DNA from: Hemerocallis citrina
Taxonomy: Eukaryota > Streptophyta > Magnoliopsida > Asparagales > Asphodelaceae
Direction: 5' to 3'
Assembly: GCA_017893485.1 (NCBI GenBank)
Contig: CM030364.1
Span: 40,341,825 to 40,405,824, forward strand
DNA: 64,000 bases
In this document: piece by piece, positions 46,195 through 57,011 of the stretch
How the letters are laid out: every line of letters begins with the position of its first letter
Numbering within the stretch: the stretch's first letter is position 1
Translations under genes and position numbers: made by a program
The notes under the pieces: model-generated
What the model saw: the letters and a program-made list of their open reading frames with translations, nothing else
Told to the model about the DNA's origin: nothing
Databases searched by the model: none

Positions 46195-46725
46195 ACTCGC
46201 TGCTTATGTGAGAGAATCAACGGTTGTGGGAGCAATTCCGAATGGCGAACCACTTCTAACCCGCTGAAGAGCAGGTTATTTGAAGAGGAATCGAGCCAAG
46301 TGTTGGACTTCGAACCATCGGTAGAGGTAGTCAACGGTTGTGGGAGCAATTCCGAATGGCGAACCACTTCTAACCTGCTAAAGAGCAGGTTATTTGAAGA
46401 GGAATCGAGCCAAGTGTTGGACTCCGAACCATCGGTAGAGGTAGTCAACGGTTGTGGGAGCAATTCCGAATGGCGAACCACTTCTAACCCGCTGAAGAGC
46501 AGGTTATTTGAAGAGGAATCGAGCCAAGTGTTGGACTCCGAACCATCGGTAGAGGTAGTCAACGGTTGTGGGTGCAATTCCGAATGGCGAACCAATTCTA
46601 ACCCGCTGAAGAGCAGGTTATTTGAAGAGGAATCGAGCCAAGTGTTGGACTCCGAACTCGTTGGGAAGAGCTTAGTAAGTTGTGGGAGCAGCCATGTAGA
46701 AGAAGCTGGACTCCGAACTCACCCT
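46195..46725. repeat. 114-bp tandem array shared with Tat-3
   Basis: Four units plus a partial one, starting at about 46217, 46331, 46445 and 46559 (TCAACGGTTGTGGGAGCAAT). Read on the minus strand, the unit matches the 116-bp array of Tat-3 (57012-57760): CGGAGTCCAACACTTGGCTC and AGAAGTGGTTCGCCATTCGG occur in the same order. It lies just downstream of gag in element orientation. Confidence 0.92.
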
Positions 46726-46984
46726 TCAGCGAGTCATAACTCGGAGAGGTAGAGATGAAGTAAGAGCAATAATTTCCAATGAAAAACGTAAAGTTTTATT
46801 GAAATAAACTAAGTGGCTGCTTCAATATGGCGAGCCCTTATTACATGCTTTGGCCGAATTACAAGCATTGGCCTTATTAAAAATCAAGATCCTGCTTCTA
46901 TGATAAGGTGAGGACCTCTTGGGAAGAGCCGGGAGGTTCTGAGTCTTAAAGCTCGGCGGGCCCTTCGGTTCGTTTGTTGTCTCC

Positions 46985-48752
46985 TCAGGGGGGAAGCTCG
47001 GCCCCCTCTTTTCGGACGAACCTGGTCAGGTGCCCCCGCTGTATGAGTTCTTCAATCTCCTCCTTGAGAGCCCGACAATCATCCGTGTCGTGGCTGTGGT
47101 CCCTGTGAAAGCGGCACCACTTATCTTTGTTCCTTTTCTTTCCAGGTGTGTTCATTCTAGGGGGAGCACGGAGTAGCCCTTCCTTGTCCACTTCCATAAG
47201 AACTTCTGATATATTGGCAACGAGGGGGGTGAACTTCTCAAACCGAGGAGTCGGGCGGCGCTGGCCATTGCCGTCCTTCTGAAGCTTCTTAGCCTCTTCT
47301 TCTTCGGTCAGCTTTCGTTTCGTCCCTGAGGTAGACCCTCCGAAGCTTGGAAGGTAGGCGGCCTCTTCGGCACGAATATACTTGTCACACCTGAGAAGGA
47401 GGTCGGCAAAGTTCTGTGGAGGCTTCTTAGCAAGAGAGGAGCGGAGGCTGGAATTGAAGACGTTGGATTGGAATGCGGCTGTTGCGACGGATTGGTCGAG
47501 GGAGGCTATGGACCTGACCTCTGCAGGGAACCTCTTCACATAGTCTCTCAACTTCTCTCCCTTCTCCTGGCGGAGCTGGAGTAACGAGATGTTAGTCTTC
47601 TCCGTGCGTCTGCTACTCACAAAATGAGTGATGAAGAGGCTCTCGAATTGCTCGAAGTAGAATATGGAAGACGGGGCGAGGCGGGAGTACCACTCCCGAG
47701 CCGAACCCTTAAGAGTGGCGGGGAAGGTTTTGCACAGCAAAGCATCGGAAGCTTGGTGGATTAGCATGAGGGTCTTAAAGCTTTCAATGTGGTCCACGGG
47801 GTCCGACTCCCCCGAGTAAGTTTCGAACTTCGGGGGTTCGAAACCTCTTGGGATAGGAGCTTCCATTATGGTCCGGGAGAAGGAAGGTCTGCTCGGGCGG
47901 ATGGTCCTGCTGTTCGACCCCTCCCCCTCGTCCATCCGACCGATTTGCCTCTCCACCTCATGGAGACGGCGGTATAGGGCATCGTCCCTCCCGCGGTAGT
48001 CGAACGAGCCTCTGGACTCGTCTTCGTAGGAGGGAGAGTCGGGGCTACGACGATGGTCGTCCCGGGAGCGGCGAGGGCTAAGATCATGCTGCCGATGGTT
48101 AGGAGCCGACGGAGGAGAGGCGGACCTACGGGGAGGACTGGGAACCCGTTGGGGCGAAGGAACCCTTTAGGCCTCATTGTTGTTGGGTCGGAGGTTAAGA
48201 GCCTGCAACACCGTTGCTTGAAACTGCAGGAACTCAGCGCGAGTGATGGGCGCCTCATTGTTCCTCGGCTGATGCCGACCGGTAGGAGAGTGGCGCCTCC
48301 TCCTGTAATGCCCGGGTGACTCTCTCCGCCCTCTCCTGGTAGGAGACCTTCTACGCTGGCGGTGGTAAGGATTCCGCTCATCTGGATGTTGTAGGCGGGA
48401 GGCTCCCTCTCGGGACCGCTTTTCGTCCAGACGGTGGCGGAGATCCTCATCCTTCTGCCAGTTGAGGATAGTATTTCGAAGGTCAGGGGCCCGAGGACTA
48501 TGGGAGGCGTAAGAGTCTGTAGAGGCATTGTGTACCGATATGTGGTCTCGATGGAGCGGTTGTTTTTGCTTCCGTGGATCGGGACCGTTTGGGTTGCTGG
48601 TTCGGAAGAGGAGGTGGGTCCTGTTGGACACGGTCCTCGGCGGGCGGAGGGAGCCACCCCAGTTGTTGAGAGGGGTTGACAGGGACTTCTTGCTGGTTCG
48701 CGGGGTTGGGTGCACGATTGGACCCTCTAGATCTGACCTTTCTGGGAGGCAT
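46985..48752 (-). pseudogene. gag of the gag-only element (nearly intact)
   Basis: ATG at 48752-48750 (MPPRKVRSRGSN). One frameshift at about 48590 separates the first 50 codons from the rest. From 48715 down to 46985 a single frame continues with only one stop (48167-48169). The N-terminus is Pro/Gln/Arg-rich. The capsid core is at 47900-47550 (FEPPKFETYSGESDPVDHIE, LKGSAREWYSRLAPSS, FESLFITHFVSS, EKLRDYVKRF). The knuckle CRFHRDHSHDTDDC is at about 47125-47084, then LKEEIEELIQRG and a stop. Full-length Tat gag continues into protease; here coding ends. It would build particles and could package this element's RNA. Confidence 0.9.
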
Positions 48753-48803
48753 GGCTGGAGAAGAGCTAGTCGATGAGGAAGAGGCGGAGGCTATTCGTAT
48801 GGG

Positions 48804-48822
48804 TTCCCACAGACGGTGCCAA
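48804..48822 (-). other. gag-only element primer-binding site
   Basis: Minus strand TTGGCACCGTCTGTGGGAA, identical to Tat-3 at 51072-51090 and two bases inside the LTR. The TGGCRCCGT core resembles a tRNA-Asp 3' end complement, a short match. Confidence 0.75.
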
Positions 48823-48824
48823 TC

Positions 48825-49444
48825 TGTTACTGCTGAATCTGGTGTGGGGGTAAACAGATGAGATTTGTGAGTTCGTGGAAAAACCTGAATAGCGGATCCC
48901 AGCCTGTTCGTTAGAGTTGGGCTGTTGATTCCTGCCGTACACCTACAAGGAAAGTGCGAAACACCGGGGTTGATCCCGGCGATGCACCCTCCGACGCTCT
49001 TGTCAGTAACCAGTGATGATTAAAAAAGAGCTTAAGTTGGCAAAAAAGTAATTAACCTGTAACAGTGGTAGGTGGGGGGTATTTATAGTCGCCGTTGGGA
49101 TCAGATTAGGAATGTGATTCCTGTGATCTGATAAGGCATAAAATCCTCGTAATCAGATTAGGAATGTAATCCCTTAATTCCCGGTGAGAGGATAACTGCA
49201 AATCAGGCCCGTTGATTTAGTCAAATCAGTGACCCTGATCTCCTCTTGCTGGTCTGGGTTTGTATCGGGTCGGGACCCGTACCCAGTTGAGGTGGATCCG
49301 TTCGCGGGTTGTTGGATCTGTGAGGAGGAGACCCAGTACCCGCTTCGGACCCGTTAGTAGGTGAAATTACCGTTTTACCCCTGAGCTTTAAGATTTGTCT
49401 CCGATGTGAACGGTCCCGATTTAATCCTATTTTTAGCCATATCA
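48825..49444 (-). repeat. gag-only element 5' LTR (620 bp)
   Basis: Same ends and length as 40747-41366. All 13 differences are transitions, mostly C/T or G/A. It drives the element transcript leftward. Confidence 0.95.
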
Positions 49445-50060
49445 ACCACCTATTCCTAGAGTGTCATAGGAGTAACATGGTTTAGATCGAGGTCCTGGGC
49501 GCCCTCGGAACAAATGACTACTCTACGAAATATGATGACTTGTGGGTATATCCTAAGTTTTCTAGTGCCCGAAACGAGATGAATGAAGCATGATCTATCG
49601 CCACTGCCGCAATGACCTGTGATTTATGGCTTGATAAAAATAACTTTGACTTTCGTGGGACTTATAATAGTATTTCTAGTATATTAACTCAAATCATGCA
49701 TCTTATTTCTTTCTGGGATACAACTACGACAACATGGCTAAGGGGGCATGTCGCCAGAGCTTTCTAGGTGGATGAGTACGAGGACGAGAAGACAAAGATT
49801 GGGCCGACACTTGATTGAGAACCCCACCCTCTAAGGATGTAGTTGAAGGGATCTTCTGTTTGATTGCGAACCCCACCCTCCAATTACTTTTTTTTTTGTT
49901 TTTTTTGTCCCACCCTCTTAGAGTTGTTGGAGGTTTTAATGTTATAATTTATGTTTGTTTATTTTCTTTCTTATACAGTTGTCTAGTGTTCTGAGTTTGT
50001 TTCGTTATCATTTTATTAATGAAATAGGATGGTTATATTCCATATTCTCCTTTAAGAAAA
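49445..50060 (+). pseudogene. LINE D segment 5 (C-terminus and 3' end)
   Basis: Starts with the ACCAC duplication and continues the HLF-C-like zf-RVT region (ACCACCTATTCCTAGAGTGTC matches the LINE B segment at 13578). It then runs through the 3' UTR to TTATTAATGAAATAGGATGG and a short A run at about 50057-50066. Confidence 0.88.
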
Positions 50061-50066
50061 AAAACC

Positions 50067-50493
50067 CTCAATGACATTTAAAAGTGACTAGCAACTAAAC
50101 TTCTTTATGAATTATTATTTGCAGTAAATGCATTATATTAAAAAATAATATTGGTTTTACTTTAGGAGTTCAGTACCAAAATACGCAAAATAATTTTTTA
50201 CTAAGAAATTTCAGCAGAATTAATCTATAGATGTGATATGTAATGGACTCCTTAAAATTCTCTTTAGTTAAAATATGGACATACTTGTGCAAACTAAACC
50301 CTCTTCAAGGCAAGAAATTAAGACCTTTGCAAACTAAACCCTCTTCAAGGCAAGAAATTAAGACCTTTCACTGCAGAAAAATGTATTTGCAATAATAGAA
50401 TATATCCTAAGGGAGTTTTAGCAACCACCTATTTAATGTAAACAAGTTATCCGCCGAAGCATGAAAATTGAGGGTGTGAATAAATTTACCATT
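50067..50493. other. unassigned A/T-rich DNA
   Basis: About 430 bp with no ORF or element similarity, possibly pre-insertion host sequence. It contains a perfect 40-bp tandem duplication (50289-50328 and 50329-50368). Confidence 0.5.
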
Positions 50494-51069
50494 TGATATG
50501 GCTAAAAATGGGATTAAATCGAAACCGTCCAAATCAGGTACGAATCTTAAAGCTCAGGGGTAAAATGGTAATTTCACCTACAAACGGGTCCGAAATGGGA
50601 ACTGGGTCTTTTCCCAAAAGTCGAAAAAGTCGAAAAACCCACGAACAGATCCGTCTTAACTGGGTGCAGTTTCCAACCTGCAAGAAACCCGATCCAGCTG
50701 GATAGAATTAGGGTTTATGATTGTCCTTAATCAACAGCCCTGATCGCTTATATCCATTCACTGGGATGTAGGGATTTGATCTTATCCCGAAACTGGTTCC
50801 TAAGGCGGCTATAAATACCCCCCATCCCCCACAGTTACCAGGTAATCAATCTTTTGCCAATCAAAGCTCTTTCATAATCTTTCTGATTACTGACTTGAGC
50901 GTCGGAGGGTGCGTCGCTGGGATCAACCCCGGTATTTCGCACTTTTTGCAGGTCAGCGGTAGGAAATCACGGTCAAACTCCGACGGAAAGGTGTTCAGGT
51001 TTGACTATTCGATATCCCAAGAATTCACAAATCTATCTGTTTGCCCCCACACCGATTTTAGCGGCAACA
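50494..51069 (+). repeat. Tat-3 5' LTR (576 bp)
   Basis: TGATATGGCTAAAAATGGG...TAGCGGCAACA. A TATA-like 'GGCTATAAATACC' lies at about 50806-50818, and 'GCGTCGGAGGGTGCGTCGC' is in R/U5. It aligns with 63075-63475 and more distantly with the LTRs of Tat-1 and the gag-only element. Confidence 0.93.
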
Positions 51070-51071
51070 GA

Positions 51072-51090
51072 TTGGCACCGTCTGTGGGAA
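51072..51090 (+). other. Tat-3 primer-binding site
   Basis: TTGGCACCGTCTGTGGGAA two bases after the LTR, identical to the site of the gag-only element. Confidence 0.75.
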
Positions 51091-51142
51091 GCACGAATAG
51101 CAATCCATCCTCTTCCATCGGTTAAGATCACCTCCAGCCATA

Positions 51143-52930
51143 CCTCCCAGGGAACTGAGATCTAGAGGGTCCAACCGTGGGCCCACTCCTCCTCAATCCC
51201 AACAGGAGGCTCCCCTCCAAACCGTCCAGCAGCAAGGGCAACTCCCTCCTCAACCCGATCAGCCGCTGCAGCAGCTACAGCCTCCTCTCCAAAATCTTCA
51301 ACACCAGCAGGCTCTACTCGGGCCCCAGAACGCTGGTATAGGGACCTCTCGTCCTCCCCCTCAGAAGCAACCTCTTCACCGCGACCATATCTCCGTACAT
51401 AACCCTTCAACCGACTCCATGGTATCCCATAACCCTCGGCCCTCAGAAGACCTCTGCAATGTCCTCATCAACCGGCAGAAAGAAGAGGACCTTCGCCACC
51501 GTTTGGATGAAAAGGCAGGCCCATGAGGGAGTCTCCCGCTCAGAACGTCCACATGCGCGATCTCCTTGCCGTCGCGACCACAGGAGGTCCCCTCTCCATA
51601 GGAGGCGGAGGGAGTCCTGAGAGTACCGTCGAAGGAGGCCTCATTCTCCCGCTGGTCGGCAGCCCCGGAGGGACTAGAACGGATCTATCACACGTGCCGA
51701 ATTCCAACCGTTCCATGCTACAATCTTGCAGGCCCTCAACCTCCCACCAAACAACAACAATAATGCTCAGAGGGTCCCCACTCCTCCGCCAGTTCAAAGC
51801 CCTCATCCTCGATCTCTAAGTCCTCATCATTCTCCGAGCTACCATCGACGTAGCCCATGCTCCCCTTCGTACGAAGATGAGTCCAGAGGCTCACTGGGGT
51901 ACCGTCGAAGGGATGATGAAGTCTATTGCCGTCTCCACGAGATGGAGAGGCGCCTCGGTCAACTACATAGGGAAAAGGAGCTGAAAGGGAGGACCATCCG
52001 CCCAAGCAGACCTCCATTCTCCCGAACCATCATGGAGGCTCCCGTTTCAGCAAACTTCAAGCCACCACAGTTCGAGACATATACGGGGGAGTCAGACCCC
52101 GTGGATCACATCGAGAGTTTCAAAACTCTCATGATGATCCACCAGGCTTTTGATGCTCTATTGTGCAAGACCTTCCCAGCTACTCTCAAAGGCCCGGCTC
52201 GGAAATGGTACTCCCGCCTCGCCCCATCCTCCATCTTCTCTTTTGAACAATTTGATACCCTCTTCGTCACCCACTTCGTGAGCAGCCACCGAACCGAGAA
52301 GACTAGTATTTCAGTACTCTTCCTCAATCAGAAGAAGGGTGAGAAACTGAGAGATTATGTCAAGCGATTTACCACGGAAGCTAAGTCCATTGCCTCCCTC
52401 GACCAATCGGTCACTGCAGCCGCCTTCCAGTCCAATGTCCTCAATTTGAGCCTCGATTCCTCCCTAACCAAAAAGCCCCTGTGTGACTTCTTCGACCTTC
52501 TTCTCAGAAGTGAGAAGTACATCCGGATTGAGGAAGCTGAACATCACCCCACATTCGAGGGGTCTTCCTCAGGAAGCAAGAGAAAGGCAGCCGAAGATGA
52601 GGGAGCTAAAAAGCTCCAGAAGGACAACAGGGGTCAGCGACGCCCATCTCCCAGATTTGAGAAGTTTATCCCTCTCAACACCAATGTTTCAACTATTCTC
52701 ATGGAGGTTGAGAAAGAAGGAGTCCTGCCTCCTGCCCCGAAGATGAATACCCCCGGGAAGAAGAGGGACAAGGAGAAGTAGTGCCGATATCATCGAGACC
52801 ACAGCCATGACACCAACGACTGTCGGGCTCTGAAGAACGAAATCGAAGCCCTCATTCAGAGAGGACAGCTGTCCAAGTTTGTAAGAAAGGACCGAATCGA
52901 TCTTCCTCCATCCCCTAGGAGGGCTAACAA
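51143..52930 (+). pseudogene. Tat-3 gag
   Basis: The expected start is ATA at 51143 (IPPRELRSRGSNRG against MPPRKVRSRGSN in the gag-only element), so the ATG is lost. A stop near 51524 and a frameshift precede the main frame from about 51726. Capsid core: FKPPQFETYTGESDPVDHIE, LKGPARKWYSRLAPSSIFSF, EKLRDYVKRFTTEAKSIASL. A TAG at 52780 replaces the Trp codon seen in both other Tat gags (DKWC), followed by the knuckle CRYHRDHSHDTNDC and LKNEIEALIQRG. It forms the particle in the family. Confidence 0.88.
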
Positions 52931-52979
52931 GTGTCTCGAGAGGCACGACGAGACTTCCGAGTTTGAAGAAGAACGCATC

Positions 52980-53570
52980 TTGCACCTCATCCATGGAGGC
53001 CCAATGGAAGGAACCTCCAACTCTTCTCGAAAGGCTTTCATCGGGAAAGTCAACTCGGTGCACAGCATACCCCCTCCCAAAGGTCTCGAAGTCCCGGTTA
53101 CTTTCTCGGATGAAGATCTAGAGGGTGTCCGAACCCCCCAATATGATGCCCTGGTGATTAACCTCCACATGGCTAACTTCAAAGTGGAGAGGATTCTGGT
53201 GGATAATGGCAGTTCTGTCAACATTCTCTTCCTAGCGGCCTTCCGAGAACTCAAGTTATCGCGAGACAGGATGAAGCCCGCCGGCTATACGCTCCATGGG
53301 TTCACGGGAGTGCCAGTGACTATCGAATGGGGTGATAACCCTCGATGTAACCACTGGCAAAACTCCTACTACCCGGACGGAGCCAATGGACTTCATGGTG
53401 GTCGACATCCCAACCGCTTACAATGTGATTCTAGGCCGACCTGGCCTGGCTGCTTTAGAAGCCATCCCATCAGCTTATCATCTGAAAATGAAGTTTCCCA
53501 CCAAGGCAGGTGTAGGGGAAGTCAGGAGATGGCCCGCAAATGCTACATGACCTCGACCGGGGGACCCGTC
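52980..53570 (+). pseudogene. Tat-3 protease
   Basis: ILHLIHGGPMEG, then VERILVDNGSSVNILFLAAF with the Tat-type catalytic D-N-G (about 53185-53245), then GYTLHGFTGVPVTI. At about 53328 the frame shifts by one; ITLDVTTGKTPTTRTEPMDF and YNVILGRPGLAALEA continue in the other frame to about 53525, where the first frame returns. Two opposite small indels explain this. It would cleave the polyprotein. Confidence 0.85.
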
Positions 53571-55060
53571 CTTTCCCTCGAGACTCTTGAAATTCCCCAG
53601 GGAAACACCCAGCCTATGTCAGAATCGGTAGATGAGCTGGAGGAAGTGCTCTTCTCGGAGCAAGATCCGAGCAGCAAATTCTTCATCAGCAAGACCCTCC
53701 CCTCTGCCCTCTGTTCCGACATAGTCCAATGTATCAAGAAGAACCATGACCTCTTTGCATGGACTGCTGCCGAAATGCCAGGGATTTCCAAGGACCTCCT
53801 CGTCCACCACCTAAGTGTTGCTTCGGGGTCCAAACCGATCCAGCAGAAAAGGTGCAAATTCATCCCTGAGCGCCAACAGGCCATAAAGAAAGAAGTGGAC
53901 AAGCTCCTCAAAGCCCGGTTCATCCAAGATGTCAATTATCCCGAGTGGCTCTCTAATATTGTTATGGTTAAGAAGGCAAATGGAAGTTGGAGAATTTGCA
54001 TCGACTTCACAGACCTGAACAAGGTATGCCCCAAGGATCCTTTTCCACTCCCCAGCATCGACACCTTGATCGACGCTACTTCGGGCCATGAGCTGTTGAG
54101 CTTCATGGATGTCTTCTTCGGATATAACCAAATCAGAATGTTCCCACCGGATATCCCGAAGACGTCCTTCATTACGGATCAAGGTCTTTACTGCTACAGG
54201 GTAATGCCCTTTGGGCTCAAAAATACCAGTGCCACCTACCAACGCCTCGTCAATAAGGTCTTCCAGAGTCAGATCGGCCGCAACATGGAAGTTTATGTCG
54301 ATGATATGCTAGTAAAGAGTGTCCATGGGTCCGACCATGTCGCCGACCTACAAGAAGCCTTCGACGTGTTGAGAAAGCATAACATGAGACTGAACTCGAA
54401 TAAGTGTGCATTTGGGGTCTCATCTGGCAAATTTTTGGGCTTCATGGTCAGTCAAAGGGGGATCGAGGCTAATCCCGAGAAGATCAAAGCCATACTCGAC
54501 ATGGCTCCTCCTATAAATGTGAAAGAAGTTCAGAATCTCACAGGATGCCTCGTAGCTATAGGGCGCTTCCTGTCCAAGTCAGGAGAGAAGTGTCTTTTTT
54601 TTTTCAAAGCCCTCAGGGGGGCTAAGGGCTTTGAGTGGGGCCCACAGTAGCAAGAATCGTTCGACCAACTAAAAGCCTATCTGGTCAATCCCCCCCCCCC
54701 CACTCCTCAGCAAGCCTACTCTCGGGAAAACACTCTACCTCTACCTTGCAGCCTCCGAGCAGACCCTCAGTACTGTCCTAGTGAGGAAAGAAGACAAGGC
54801 TCAGAAGCCTATCTATTATGTGAGCAAGGTCCTTAGAGATGCTGAGCTCCGCTATCTGAGACTGGAAAAGATAGCATACGTCTTGGTTATGGCAGCCAGG
54901 AAGCTCTACCCCGATTTTCAATCCCACTTGGTGGTCGTCCTTACCGACCAGCCGCTCAAGCAAGTCCTGCACAAGCCCGAGACCTCCGGGCGTCTGATGA
55001 AGTTGTCGATCGAGCTAAGTCAACATGACAAATCTTATTAGCCTCTGACTGCTATCAAAG
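53571..55060 (+). pseudogene. Tat-3 reverse transcriptase and first RNase H
   Basis: The linker PMSESVDELEEVLFSEQDP is followed by RT: QKRCKFIPERQQAIKKEVDK, WRICIDFTDLNKVCPKDPFP, LLSFMDVFFGYNQI, YRVMPFGLKNTSATYQRLVN, and MEVYVDDMLVKS with the YVDD active site (about 54295). The connection segment LTGCLVAIGRFLSKSGEKC follows. The frame breaks at TAG 54648-54650 and in a C-run near 54690-54700. RNase H pieces (LSTVLVRKEDKAQKPIYYVS, LRYLRLEKIAYVLVMAARKL) run to about 55060. It copies element RNA and degrades the hybrid template. Confidence 0.9.
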
Positions 55061-55129
55061 CCCAAGCCCTAGCCAAGTTTATAGTAGAAAGCACCATCCC
55101 GAAAGTAAGTCAAGCGGCCAATGGGCTGC

Positions 55130-55560
55130 CCATCTAGACAGTATATGTAGACGGGTCTTCTTGTGCCGAAAGGAGCAGAGCCGGAGTCATTCTGGCAGGC
55201 CCAGATGACTTCGTTCTCCAATACTCCCTCCTTATCAACTTTAAAGCCTCTAACAACGAAGCCAAGTATGAAGCCCTAATAGCAGGCCTGGGCATGGCTC
55301 GCAAGGCAGGAGCACAACGTGTCCGAATATTCAGTGACTCGTAGCTGGTGGTTAATCAAGTCTTAGGAGACTACGAGGCGCGAGACGACCGAATGGCTAA
55401 GTACCTAGCCAAGGTCCAAAGTCTCATGGCTTCGTTCGAAGAGGCACAAATCCAGCAGATCCCTAGAGAAGAGAACTCCCAAGCAGATGCCCTCTCGAAA
55501 TTGGCCTCCTCTTCCCTCCATGGTCTCGAGCAAACTGTTCTAATCAAAGTACTCCTAAAA
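55130..55560 (+). pseudogene. Tat-3 second (archaeal-type) RNase H
   Basis: TVYVDGSSCAERSRAGVIL, NNEAKYEALIAGLGMARKAG, RIFSDS then a stop at 55342-55344 and LVVNQVLGDYEARDDRM, QIPREENSQADALSKLAS. The D-E-D pattern is visible. A second RNase H between the gypsy RNase H and integrase is a known feature of Tat elements. Confidence 0.88.
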
Positions 55561-55689
55561 CCAAGCATAGAAGAAGAAGCCCCCGACTCGATGGAGTCAC
55601 TGCCCGTCCAACTCCGGGACAACTGGATGAAGCCTTTGATAGAGTTCCTCAGGGATGGGACCCTTCCCCAAGATCCTAAAGAAGCCCAC

Positions 55690-56805
55690 CGGATCCGAAC
55701 GAGAGCGGAGTAGTACACCCTTGTTGAAGGAGTCTTGTACAAATGCTCTTATACCCAAGTAGATGGCAGACCCTACTTGAGATGCCTCTCCCCGGAGGAA
55801 GCCTTGTATACCCTGCAAGAACTCCATGAAGGCATAGGCGGAGCCCACTCGGGATCAAGGTCCCTCGCTAAGAAAATTTTGAACTACGGGTACTTCTGGC
55901 TTACCCTACTTCGAGATGCCGGGCAACATGTCCAGCAATGCAGCCCTTGTCAGCAGTTCTCTAACACCTTCCGCCTACGCCAAGCACAACTCACATCTCT
56001 CTCGAGCCCAATTCCCTTCGCAATGTGGGGGATTGACTTGCTAGGTCCGTTCCCACCACCTCCAGACCAGCTTAAGTTCCTAGTCGTGCTAAAGTGCTGT
56101 AATTCTTCTGGAAAAATGTAATTTGTAGGTTCGGTGTACCTCGGGTCCGAATAACCGATAACGGAACACAGTTTACAGGGGAAGCATTCTGTTCTTTATG
56201 TGAAGACCTCGGTATTCAGCAATGCTTCTCCTCCATCTCCTATCCTCAGTCAATGGTCAAGTAGAGAATGCCAACAGGCAGATCCTCTCCGGCATCAAGA
56301 AGAGACTAAATAAGTCGGCCAAAGGCTTATGGGCGGAACAACTTCCTAACGTATTGTGGAACTACCGCACTACAAAACGGACCCCCACAGGAAAGTCGCC
56401 CTTCAATCTCACCTATGGGTCCGAGGCCGTAATTCCCTTAGAAGTTGGTTTGCCATCCCCTCGCCTTGTTGCCAATGATGAAGAGCAGAATGCCAAAGAG
56501 CTCCGAGCGAACTTGGACCTGATCGATGAGCTCCGCGAAAGAGCTTCAATTCATCCGCAAAATTATTGGAGAAGAATTGAGCAGGCCTACAACAAAAGGG
56601 TCTGTCCTACAGATCTCAAGGAAGGGGACTTAGTCCTGAAAAAGTTAGCCATCCATTCCCCAGTCAGAAGAGCAAGCTAGCTCCGAATTGGGAAGGACCG
56701 TACAAGGTCTCCAAGGTAGTTCGGCCAGGAACGTATCGTCTTAAAGACCTTGAGGGCAGAGAGATACCGAGAACTTGGAATGCTGACCACTTACTGAAAT
56801 ACTAG
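55690..56805 (+). pseudogene. Tat-3 integrase (core deletion)
   Basis: HHCC finger region: LQELHEGIGGAHSGSRSLA ... QQCSPCQQF. The core begins MWGIDLLGPFPPP, then about 60 residues between the first and second Asp regions appear deleted at about 56090-56120 (reading jumps to FWKNVICRFGVP). RITDNGTQFTGE and NGQVENANRQILSGIKK follow in changing frames. The C-terminus LTYGSEAVIPLEVGLPSPR and WEGPYKVSKVVRPGTYRL ends at about 56805. It would join cDNA to the chromosome. Confidence 0.87.
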
Positions 56806-57011
56806 GAGGGTGTTTGAACGCCTCTCCGAGTACCATCAAGCGTCGGGCCATTCCTATCTTCTTTTTATTTGTTTCTTTATCTTCCTGTTGTAATAACGGT
56901 CTGCAACGTAGAAGCGGCTGAATAGTAATTATTAATAAAGAACTTCTTTTGCCTAATAATTCTTTTGTGATCGATCTATCTCTCTGTTTAAGACCCTAAT
57001 TGTGTTTCAAA

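Larger units (their letters stand above)
40747..49444 (-). mobile_element. gag-only LTR retrotransposon (TR-GAG type, Tat-derived)
   Basis: An 8698-bp element with 620-bp LTRs of identical length at both ends, 13 transitions and no indels apart by eye, and a perfect 5-bp duplication ACCAC (40742-40746 and 49445-49449). Minus-strand order: 5' LTR, primer site, gag, 114-bp array, 115-bp array, shorter arrays, an A/T-rich region, polypurine tract, 3' LTR. There is no protease, RT, RNase H or integrase. LTR, gag and the 114-bp array are homologous to the Tat element at 50494-63475, so it probably depends on Tat pol in trans. It is inserted in LINE D. Confidence 0.93.
22100..50060 (+). mobile_element. 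LINE D, one L1-type copy split by nested insertions
   Basis: Five plus-strand pieces read in order against LINE B: 22100-22444 (linker, EIKWQQRSRISWLKDEE equivalent), 22965-23219 (start of RT), 26774-27797 (RT with the YADD site), 40050-40746 (post-RT) and 49445-50060 (C-terminus, 3' UTR and A-rich end). Each gap is an independent insertion, three of them with target-site duplications. The family 3' end at about 50020-50060 matches LINE B. LINE D is 5'-truncated near 22100. Confidence 0.9.
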
